From positions 1 to 5,849 of the forward strand of contig NCBR01000161.1 of the NCBI GenBank assembly GCA_002279285.1: a DNA stretch of 5,849 nt, read 5' to 3'. A program made the position numbers and the translations under genes. This document shows, one piece after another, positions 1 through 5,281 of this stretch (positions are counted from its first letter, which is position 1; each line of letters starts with the position of its first letter). The notes under the pieces are model-generated. The model ran no database searches, had not been told where the DNA came from, and was given only the letters and a program-made list of their open reading frames with translations. Origin of the DNA: Acidobacteria bacterium 37-71-11. Its GTDB lineage: Bacteria; Acidobacteriota; Thermoanaerobaculia; Thermoanaerobaculales; Thermoanaerobaculaceae.

Positions 1-122
1 CCCAGGCGTCCGCGCAGCGCTCCGAGCAGCTCCTCGGCCTCGGGCCCGCCGCGCTCCACGACCGTGAGCGCCCGAGCAAGGCCGCGGGCGTCGCCTGCGA
101 GGACGTCGGCGACATCGATCAT
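1..122 (-). CDS. meaB: MeaB/ArgK-type GTPase (methylmalonyl-CoA mutase chaperone), N-terminal fragment
   Basis: Only the first 40 codons are in the window; the gene runs off the left edge. The visible protein starts MIDVADVLAGDARGLARAL and continues with TVVERGGPEAEELLGAL. This resembles the N-terminal helical segment of the MeaB/ArgK family (pattern LAGDRxALARAITLVE, then a helix ahead of the P-loop). The G1-G4 GTPase motifs lie outside the window, so the call rests on this short helix and on context. Family members use GTP hydrolysis to gate loading and protect the adenosylcobalamin cofactor of methylmalonyl-CoA mutase. The ATG is 12 nt downstream of, and in frame with, the TAA of the acyl-CoA dehydrogenase, so it is the only usable start after that stop. 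No strong Shine-Dalgarno is seen, which suggests translation coupled to the upstream gene. The neighbouring acyl-CoA dehydrogenase fits a propionyl/branched-chain acyl-CoA operon. Another protein with a similar N-terminal helix cannot be excluded. Confidence 0.62.
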   Translation of the reverse strand, partial: MIDVADVLAGDARGLARALTVVERGGPEAEELLGALRGRL

Positions 123-134
123 GGCGGCGCGAGC

Positions 135-1274
135 TTACCCGCCCAACAGCTCGCGGGCAATGACCAGGCGCTGGATCTCGCTCGTCCCCTCGCCGATCGT
201 GCAAAGCTTGCTGTCGCGCCAGTACTTCTCGACCGGGAAGTCCTTGATGTAGCCGTAGCCGCCGTGGATCTGCACCGCCTCCTCGCACACCTTGACCGCG
301 GTCTCGGAGGCGAAGAGCTTGGCCTGTGCGGACTGCAGCGTGACCTTCTCGCCCGCGTCCTTGGCGTCCGCGGCGCTCTCGGTGAGCAGCCGCGCGGCGG
401 CGACCGCGGTCGCCATGTCGGCGAGCTTGACCTGGATCGCCTGGAACTGGCCGATCGGCCGGCCGAACTGCTCCCGTTGCTTCGCGTACGAAAGCGCCGC
501 CTGCAGCGCTCCCTCGGCGATCCCGACCCCGAGGGCCGCGATCGAGATGCGGCCGCCGTCGAGGACCTTCATCGCCTGCAGGAACCCCTCCCCCTCCTTG
601 CCGAGGAGCGCGCCGGCGGGCAGGCGGCAGTCGTCGAACAGCATCGACGAGGTGTCGGAGATGCGCATTCCGAGCTTGTCCTCCTCCTTGCCCTTCGCCA
701 CACCCGGCCAGTCCAGAGGCACGATGAACGCCGAGACGCCGCGGTGATCGCGGCCCGCCGTGGTGCGCGCCATCACGACCGCGACGCCGCCCACGGAGGC
801 GTTGGTGGTGAACGTCTTGCTCCCCGAGAGCACCCACTCCTCGCCGTCCCGCACCGCGGTCGTCTTCGTGCCCCCGGCGTCCGAGCCGGCGCCCGGCTCG
901 GTCAACCCCCACGCTCCCAGCATCTCCCCGCTCGCGAGGGGCGGCAGCCAGCGCCGCTTCTGGCCCTCGTCGCCGAAGAGAAAGATGTGGTTGGTGCAAA
1001 GCGAGTTGTGCGCCGCAACCGAAAGCGCGACCCCCCCCTCCACCGCCGCGAGTCCCTCGATGATGGCCACGTAGTCGCGATACGAAAGGCCGGCGCCACC
1101 GTACTCCTCGGGAATGACCACCCCCAGGAACCCCATCTCCCCCAGCTTCGTGAAGATCTCACGCGGGAAGTGCGAGGTCTCGTCCCACGCTCGCGCGTGC
1201 GGCGCGATCTCCGCCCGCGCAAACTCGGACGCCAGCTTACGGACCTCGTTCCCCTGTCCCCGGACGTTGCTCAT
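135..1274 (-). CDS. acyl-CoA dehydrogenase (FAD-dependent, short/medium or branched chain type)
   Basis: A complete 379-residue protein, the normal length for the family. It catalyses alpha,beta-desaturation of an acyl-CoA with FAD and normally passes electrons to electron-transfer flavoprotein in the cytoplasm. An N-terminal helical domain (about 1-118) includes VIPEEYGGAG at 53-62. The first family signature is at 123-135 (GLTEPGAGSDAGG), followed by the beta domain with SGSKTFTTNA. The C-terminal helical domain carries REQFGRPIGQFQAIQ and the second signature at 335-354 (Q335, G338-G339, G341, D345, K350, D354). The predicted catalytic base is Glu362 in IGEGTSEIQ, the position used by short- and medium-chain enzymes. 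The ATG has a good Shine-Dalgarno, AAGGGGG, 5 nt upstream. Its first 38 bases overlap the end of the SpoIID-domain gene, and a MeaB-like gene follows after 12 nt, so it lies mid-operon. Chain-length specificity cannot be read from sequence; the MeaB neighbour hints at butyryl-CoA or branched-chain acyl-CoA use. Confidence 0.95.
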   Translation of the reverse strand: MSNVRGQGNEVRKLASEFARAEIAPHARAWDETSHFPREIFTKLGEMGFLGVVIPEEYGGAGLSYRDYVAIIEGLAAVEGGVALSVAAHNSLCTNHIFLFGDEGQKRRWLPPLASGEMLGAWGLTEPGAGSDAGGTKTTAVRDGEEWVLSGSKTFTTNASVGGVAVVMARTTAGRDHRGVSAFIVPLDWPGVAKGKEEDKLGMRISDTSSMLFDDCRLPAGALLGKEGEGFLQAMKVLDGGRISIAALGVGIAEGALQAALSYAKQREQFGRPIGQFQAIQVKLADMATAVAAARLLTESAADAKDAGEKVTLQSAQAKLFASETAVKVCEEAVQIHGGYGYIKDFPVEKYWRDSKLCTIGEGTSEIQRLVIARELLGG

Positions 1275-3375
1275 CGTTTCCCCCTTGCCAGCGAGTGACC
1301 TCGACGCCAGTGTAATAGGTCTTCAGGATCTCGACGTACGTCGCCCCGCCGCGGGCGAGGCCGTACGCCCCGTTCTGACACATGCCGACGCCGTGCCCCC
1401 ACCCGCGCCCGAGGAAACGCAGCGCGGGCCTACCGGCATTTCGGGACGGCGACACGACGAACAGCGTGTCCGGGAGGTCGAGCGCGCGGCGAAACGCCAT
1501 CCCGCCGAACTCCTTACTGCCGCCCTGGCCGCTCACCGACACCGAGAGCGCCCGGCCCGACACGCCCCTCCTGGTCACGGTCACTGCCCGAACACCCTTC
1601 ACCCCGAGCCTGCTGCCGAGTTCATCGAGCGGGAACTCCCTCACCCACCACGTCCAGGCCGAACCCGCGTCGGCGTCCTCGAGCGCTTCGACCTCGAGGA
1701 CAGGACACGCCTCGCCGGCGCACCACAGCGTTGCCCGCGAGCCTGCGGCGAACTCAATCGCTCCGGCTCGCCAGCGCTCGCCGCGCCGTTCGAGAACGCT
1801 CTCGCCCCTGGGGATGTCCCGCGAACCCGCGTCGCCCTCGAGAATGAGCCGGAGGCCGCTGGGGCCCGGGACCAGGCGCCCCGCGTGCGCCTGCACGGTC
1901 CCGACAAGTTGCCCCAGCCGCACCGCGAGCGCGACCTCCCATGCCGCCTGGCCGCTGCCCCCGGGGGAAGGTGGCAGCGGCAGACGGAAGAGGCGGAGCA
2001 GGTCGAGCGCAGCGTCTTCCGCCGTCTTTCCGTGCGCCACGTGCAGCGTCGCAGCCGTGGCCGGCACCGCGAACGCCGCCACGATTCCGGCAACGCCCGG
2101 CCCCGGCTGCACGCCTGCGAGGCGCGCCGCCAGCGAATGCGGGTCCGCGGCGCACCCGAGCGCCTCGGCCAGGCGCCTGCCGACCGCCGCGAGACGCCCG
2201 ACCGAACCCAGCCACGGCCCTCGCACCGAGGAGGCGCCGGCCGCGAGGGTGCGCTCGCCCCTGCACGGCACGCCCTTGAGGTACGGCGCCGCTCGTGAGG
2301 GGAAGAGCGCCCCGGCGTCCTCCGTGTGGCCGGCGCACGTCGAGTGATACATCGCGTCGATCGGGCGGCCCTGGTACGTGATGACCTCTCCATCGGTCTC
2401 ACGCACCGCGCGGTCGGTGAGCGGCCGCTCGGCGTCCACGCCTTCGTACGCCTGACAGGCCGGGGAGTCGCACAGGTCGTACCCCTGGGCGGCGTGATCG
2501 CCGAGGTGTGCGACCGCATACGTCCGGGCCGCCACCGCCTGCGCGTTGAGCGCCTCCAGCAGCGGGAACGCGCGCGGCCCCATTTCGGCCGGCACGACCC
2601 CGCGCAGGTACGCCTCCAGGTTGAGGACGTTGATCACCGCGACGCCGGCCGTGCCGGGCCGCAGCTCGATCTCGCCGCGCACCGCTTTCGCGCCCACCCG
2701 GACCGGATCGGGGTCGAGCGGGACCAGCAGGACGCTGGGGCCCCGCACCGTGGCGCCGCCCTCGCCTTCGAGCACGACCTCTCCCGACCCCGGCACGGTT
2801 GTCGCCTGCCCGGAGAACCCCGCGTTGCGCAGGCGGCCCGCGAGCGCCGGCGTGTCCTCACCGTCGTTCCCGACTGCGGCCACGCGGAGGAGGGCACCTG
2901 GGAACCTCAGGACCGCGCCCACGAACCCCGCCTCTCGGAGCCGCGCCACCAGCGCCGTCGCGTTGGCCTCGTTGCCGAACGCCCCCACCTGGAAGGCGGC
3001 GCGTCCGGGCAGCGCCCGCGCTGCGATCGGCCCCCGCAGCACGACGGTGGGCGCGCCGACGACGACGCAGGCGTAGCGCCTGCCGGGCTCGGGGAGCACC
3101 GGCTGCCCTTGCGCCTGCAGCAGCACGCGCACCAGCGGCGGGCGAACGTCGGCCCGTTCGGGCATGACGCCCGCCGGCGGCGGCGCACACGGTGTGGGAC
3201 CGGCCGGCGGGGCAGGCGGAAGGCTCGCCTGCGGCGTCGGCGACGGCGCGGGCGCGGGCGCGGGCGCGGACACGACGGGCGCCGCCAGCCTCGGGTTGAC
3301 CGCACAGCCGAGAGCGGCGATCGTGAGCGCCAGCCCGGGCAGCAGCCGCCACCGCCGGGCGGTCGGTCCGGTCAA
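1237..3375 (-). CDS. Lipoprotein with SPOR domain and SpoIID/LytB (denuded-glycan lytic transglycosylase) domain
   Basis: Predicted 712 aa starting at TTG. That codon shares bases with the TGA of the upstream ATPase (TTGA), and it places a signal peptide exactly at the N terminus: basic TARRWR, hydrophobic LLPGLALTIAALG, then Cys24 in a lipobox-like ALGC. The reading frame is open much further upstream, but that part is antisense-like shadow of the ATPase gene. Mature order: a Pro/Ala-rich linker (about 25-67); a region of unclear fold (70-120); a SPOR-like repeat (about 126-194; FQVGAFGNEANA, then a second half LLRVAAVG); the SpoIID N-lobe (about 232-370) with YLRGVVPAEM (predicted catalytic Glu264), AQAVAARTYA, Cys302/Cys307 in DLCDSPACQAY and HSTCAGHTED; an unassigned segment of about 200 residues (375-572); and the SpoIID C-lobe (574-696) with the motif at 656-671 (GRGWGHGVGMCQNGAY). 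SpoIID enzymes cleave glycan strands stripped of stem peptides, and SPOR domains bind such strands, so the fusion is coherent. Typical SpoIID proteins are about 330-400 aa, so this one is about twice as long. The last 16 residues look like non-conserved read-through. Confidence 0.9.
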   Translation of the reverse strand: MTGPTARRWRLLPGLALTIAALGCAVNPRLAAPVVSAPAPAPAPSPTPQASLPPAPPAGPTPCAPPPAGVMPERADVRPPLVRVLLQAQGQPVLPEPGRRYACVVVGAPTVVLRGPIAARALPGRAAFQVGAFGNEANATALVARLREAGFVGAVLRFPGALLRVAAVGNDGEDTPALAGRLRNAGFSGQATTVPGSGEVVLEGEGGATVRGPSVLLVPLDPDPVRVGAKAVRGEIELRPGTAGVAVINVLNLEAYLRGVVPAEMGPRAFPLLEALNAQAVAARTYAVAHLGDHAAQGYDLCDSPACQAYEGVDAERPLTDRAVRETDGEVITYQGRPIDAMYHSTCAGHTEDAGALFPSRAAPYLKGVPCRGERTLAAGASSVRGPWLGSVGRLAAVGRRLAEALGCAADPHSLAARLAGVQPGPGVAGIVAAFAVPATAATLHVAHGKTAEDAALDLLRLFRLPLPPSPGGSGQAAWEVALAVRLGQLVGTVQAHAGRLVPGPSGLRLILEGDAGSRDIPRGESVLERRGERWRAGAIEFAAGSRATLWCAGEACPVLEVEALEDADAGSAWTWWVREFPLDELGSRLGVKGVRAVTVTRRGVSGRALSVSVSGQGGSKEFGGMAFRRALDLPDTLFVVSPSRNAGRPALRFLGRGWGHGVGMCQNGAYGLARGGATYVEILKTYYTGVEVTRWQGGNDEQRPGTGERGP
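1280..1286 (-). promoter_or_regulatory. Shine-Dalgarno of the acyl-CoA dehydrogenase gene
   Basis: On the minus strand AAGGGGG lies 5 nt before the ATG at 1274. It sits inside the last codons of the SpoIID-domain gene. It supports the ATG at 1274 even though this start makes the two genes overlap by 38 bp. Confidence 0.6.
3245..3268. repeat. four perfect tandem copies of a GGCGCG hexamer
   Basis: On the plus strand GGCGCG is repeated four times without interruption. On the coding (minus) strand it encodes Ala-Pro dipeptides at about residues 37-44 of the SpoIID lipoprotein, in the linker just after the lipidated Cys. Because the unit is 6 bp, copy-number changes would keep the frame and only alter linker length. 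It may be nothing more than the codon consequence of an Ala-Pro linker at high GC. Confidence 0.85.
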
Positions 3376-4160
3376 GGCCGCCCGCCGCCCTGTCCGGCGC
3401 GGCGGGCGCGGAAGTCCTCGCCGCGCAGCTCGATCACCTCGGCCATCTCGTGCAGGCGCGAGCGCAGCCGTTCGGAGATGCGATCGGCCAGCGTTTCCTG
3501 CCAGCGCTCGCCCTTGCCCGTCTCCTGGCCGCCGCCCAGGCCTTCGGCGCGCGGCGGCTGCGGCGAATCGAGGTAGTTGGTCGTGAACACCGTGACCCGC
3601 TCGGCCATGTACCGGGAGTTGATGACGTAGTACAGGAGCTCGCGCACCCAGTCGGTGAGACGCCCCGCCCCGAGCTCGTCGAGCACCAGGAGTTCCGTGT
3701 CCGTCACCGGCCCGAGGATGTCCTCCCGGCTGGGGCCACCGCCGTCGAACGACATCTGGAGCTGCTGAACGAGTTCGAGCGCGTTGACGTAGAGCCCCCG
3801 CACGCGCTTGGTCTGCACCAGCTCCTTGAGCGCCGCGACTGCGAGGTGGGTCTTGCCGGTGCCGACGCTTCCCATGAACAGCAGGCCCCTGTCCACCCCC
3901 GGATAGCAGTCCACGAACTCCCTCGTCCGCCGCCGGGCGCGGGCCTGGAGGTTGCGGCTCCCGAGATCGCCGCTCCAGACTTCGAAGCTCTCGATCGCGC
4001 AGTGCCGGTACCGCGGCGGGATGCGCGCGGCCGCGAGCAACGTGCCGCCGGCCCCGGCTCGCCGGCAACTGCACGCCACGGCGACCTCGACCCCGTTGCG
4101 GGTCTCGATCGTGAAGCCCGTGCCGCGGCACAGCGGACACGATTGCGGTCGCTCGGTCAC
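3372..4160 (-). CDS. DnaC/DnaI-like AAA+ ATPase with N-terminal four-cysteine zinc finger
   Basis: 262 aa from a GTG start. An in-frame TAG lies only three codons upstream, so this is the most upstream start possible. Residues 8-32 carry a four-cysteine finger (Cys8, Cys11 in CPLCRGTG; Cys30, Cys32 in CSC), as in zinc-finger DnaC-like proteins. The AAA+ core follows: RIPPRYRHCAIESFE at about 46-60, Walker A GSVGTGKT at 97-104, Walker B LLVLDE at 157-162, sensor-1 Asn195 in VFTTNYLD, and a C-terminal arginine segment DRISERLRSRLHEM at 226-239. Helicase loaders of this family deliver the replicative helicase to DNA; IstB transposition ATPases are close relatives. No istA-like transposase or inverted repeat is visible, so a helicase-loader-like cellular role is the better guess. 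It is the first gene of the minus-strand operon and its stop overlaps the TTG of the next gene. A glycine-rich stretch (207-217) between sensor 1 and the arginine segment looks like a flexible insertion. Confidence 0.85.
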   Translation of the reverse strand: MTERPQSCPLCRGTGFTIETRNGVEVAVACSCRRAGAGGTLLAAARIPPRYRHCAIESFEVWSGDLGSRNLQARARRRTREFVDCYPGVDRGLLFMGSVGTGKTHLAVAALKELVQTKRVRGLYVNALELVQQLQMSFDGGGPSREDILGPVTDTELLVLDELGAGRLTDWVRELLYYVINSRYMAERVTVFTTNYLDSPQPPRAEGLGGGQETGKGERWQETLADRISERLRSRLHEMAEVIELRGEDFRARRAGQGGGRP

Positions 4161-4166
4161 CGGTGG

Positions 4167-4172
4167 ATTCTA
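4167..4172 (-). promoter_or_regulatory. -10-like hexamer TAGAAT of the ATPase operon (predicted leaderless)
   Basis: On the minus strand TAGAAT matches the sigma70-type -10 consensus TATAAT in 5 of 6 positions. It is followed by 6 nt (CCACCG) and then the GTG start at 4160. With the usual -10 to +1 distance, transcription would begin at the start codon itself. There is no Shine-Dalgarno and no room for one. The -35 region is poor by eye. Prediction only. Confidence 0.5.
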
Positions 4173-4180
4173 CCGCGGTA
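4171..4180. promoter_or_regulatory. 10-bp perfect palindrome TACCGCGGTA centred between divergent -10 elements
   Basis: TACCGCGGTA is its own reverse complement. Its two ends supply the first TA of each outward-facing -10 hexamer (TAGAAT on minus, TACACT on plus). It could be a short operator acting on both promoters, or simply the consequence of back-to-back -10 elements separated by CCGCGG. A 10-bp palindrome can arise by chance in this base composition. Confidence 0.3.
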
Positions 4181-4184
4181 CACT
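4179..4184 (+). promoter_or_regulatory. -10-like hexamer TACACT of mutY (predicted leaderless)
   Basis: TACACT fits the TAnnnT -10 pattern. It is followed by 6 nt (CCCGGC) and then the mutY GTG at 4191, the same spacing as the divergent gene on the other strand. No Shine-Dalgarno precedes the GTG. The predicted transcription start therefore coincides with the start codon. The -35 region overlaps the other gene and is weak. Confidence 0.45.
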
Positions 4185-4190
4185 CCCGGC

Positions 4191-5279
4191 GTGGCGGATC
4201 GCTCCGGGGAACGACTGATCGAGTGGTTCCGGCGCGGGCGCAGGGAGCTGCCGTGGCGGGGACCGTTTCCCCGCGACCCGTATTCGGTGCTCGTCTCCGA
4301 GGTGATGGCGCAGCAGACCCAGGCCCAGCGGGCGGCCGCCGCCTACCCGGAGTTCATGCGGCGCTTCCCATCCCTCGCCGTCCTTGCGGCGGCCGACATC
4401 GGCGACGTCCTGCACGCGTTCGCCGGCCTCGGCTACTACCGCCGCGCCCGCCTGCTCCACCAGGCCGCCGGAGCGATCGCAGCGCGCGGGGCTTGGCCCA
4501 CGACAGCCGGGGAGCTGGCGTTGTTGCCGGGCTTCGGCCCGTACACGGCCGCGGCGGTCGCTGCGCTGGCGTTCGGCGGCGACGAGCCGCCCGTGGACGG
4601 CAACGTCGCCCGCGTGACCGCCCGAGTCCTCGCGCGTGCGCTCCCGCTCGGCAGCCCGGAGCTGCTGCGCGCCGGACGCGCGTTCGCCCGTGAGCTGCAC
4701 GCCGAGGCCCCGACTCCCGAGCTTTTCGAAGCGCTCATGGAGCTGGGCGCGACGGTGTGCGCTCCGGCATCGCCACGCTGCGGCGCGTGCCCGCTCCTGG
4801 CGCGCTGCGCCGCGGCTGCGGCGGGGACCGCCGAGGCGTTCCCGCTGCCCCGCGCCCGGCGGAGCCGCGAGCGCCGGCGATGGGTCGCCGTCTGGCTCGA
4901 GCGCCCGGACCGCACGGTGCTGTTGCACCGGGTGGACGAGGGACCGTTGCTGCTCGGGCTCTGGCTGCCCCCGTTCGCGGAGCTGGCGGACGGCGAGGAA
5001 CCCGTGGCGACCGCCCACTCGCTCGCGCGCGCCGCTGGCTGGCCGGTGCCCCTGGCGCCCGCACCCGCCGTGCGGCACGCGATCACGCACCGCGACATCC
5101 TGGTCCTCCCGTTCGCCGGCTCGGCAGGTCGGGCTAGGATCAGCGAGGAGCGAGAAGGATGGAGCTGGCAAGATCCAGGCAACCCGTCCGTACCCTCCTC
5201 CACCATGCTCGCCAAACTGGCGGTTGCATGCGGCCAGGCCTGCATCGAACCATCGCTTTTCCCAAGCGCAAAGGAGTGA
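4191..5279 (+). CDS. mutY: MutY adenine DNA glycosylase (A/8-oxoG repair)
   Basis: 362 aa from GTG, close to the 350 aa of E. coli MutY. The frame is open upstream, but this start puts the catalytic Glu at residue 37, as in E. coli. MutY removes adenine opposite 8-oxoguanine, preventing G:C to T:A mutation. Visible features: LPWRGPFPRDPYSVLVSEVM with Glu37, MAQQTQ, GLGYY with Tyr82, the helix-hairpin-helix LPGFGPYTAAAV (about 112-123), catalytic Asp136 in VDGNVARV, and a [4Fe-4S] ligand set Cys190-x6-Cys197-x2-Cys200-x5-Cys206. A linker leads to the C-terminal MutT-like domain (about 228-350) that recognises 8-oxoG. The Phe-Ser-His loop of E. coli is Ile-Thr-His here (about 298-300). The protein ends in a family-like tail (VPSSTMLAKL). 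A Nudix gene follows 2 nt after the stop, so the two are probably cotranscribed. Confidence 0.95.
   Translation: MADRSGERLIEWFRRGRRELPWRGPFPRDPYSVLVSEVMAQQTQAQRAAAAYPEFMRRFPSLAVLAAADIGDVLHAFAGLGYYRRARLLHQAAGAIAARGAWPTTAGELALLPGFGPYTAAAVAALAFGGDEPPVDGNVARVTARVLARALPLGSPELLRAGRAFARELHAEAPTPELFEALMELGATVCAPASPRCGACPLLARCAAAAAGTAEAFPLPRARRSRERRRWVAVWLERPDRTVLLHRVDEGPLLLGLWLPPFAELADGEEPVATAHSLARAAGWPVPLAPAPAVRHAITHRDILVLPFAGSAGRARISEEREGWSWQDPGNPSVPSSTMLAKLAVACGQACIEPSLFPSAKE
5271..5276 (+). promoter_or_regulatory. Shine-Dalgarno AAGGAG of the Nudix gene
   Basis: A perfect AAGGAG lies 5 nt before the ATG at 5282 and encodes the last codons of mutY; the mutY TGA falls in the spacer. This decides the Nudix start against an in-frame upstream ATG at 5159 and predicts translational coupling to mutY. 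Confidence 0.8.
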
Positions 5280-5281
5280 CC

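Noticed and set aside
264..1298. Long plus-strand open frame opposite the acyl-CoA dehydrogenase
   Set aside because: A high-GC antisense shadow: low-complexity Arg/Leu/Ala composition, no motif and no ribosome binding site, opposite a clearly real gene.
1114..3576. Several long plus-strand open frames opposite the SpoIID gene
   Set aside because: Stop codons are rare on the antisense strand at this GC content. The translations are Arg/Pro/Ala-rich with no recognisable domain.
3376..4140. N-terminal extension of the SpoIID reading frame back to 4140 (967-aa version)
   Set aside because: It lies wholly within the ATPase gene on the same strand in another frame, is rich in Arg, Gly and Pro without motifs, and would bury the lipoprotein signal in mid-protein.
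3372..4160. The DnaC-like gene as IstB of an IS21-type insertion sequence
   Set aside because: No istA-like gene, terminal inverted repeats or target duplication is seen. It carries an N-terminal zinc finger and is embedded in an operon with matching codon use.
3450..4190. Upstream extension of the mutY frame
   Set aside because: It is antisense to the ATPase gene. MutY homology starts just after the GTG at 4191, with Glu37 and Tyr82 then matching E. coli numbering.
5159..5281. Earlier in-frame ATG (5159) for the Nudix gene, preceded by purine-rich sequence and a TAGGAT hexamer at 5135-5140
   Set aside because: The region already encodes the conserved C-terminal tail of MutY, and the perfect AAGGAG before the ATG at 5282 fits the normal Nudix N terminus. 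A weak internal promoter is possible but unsupported.
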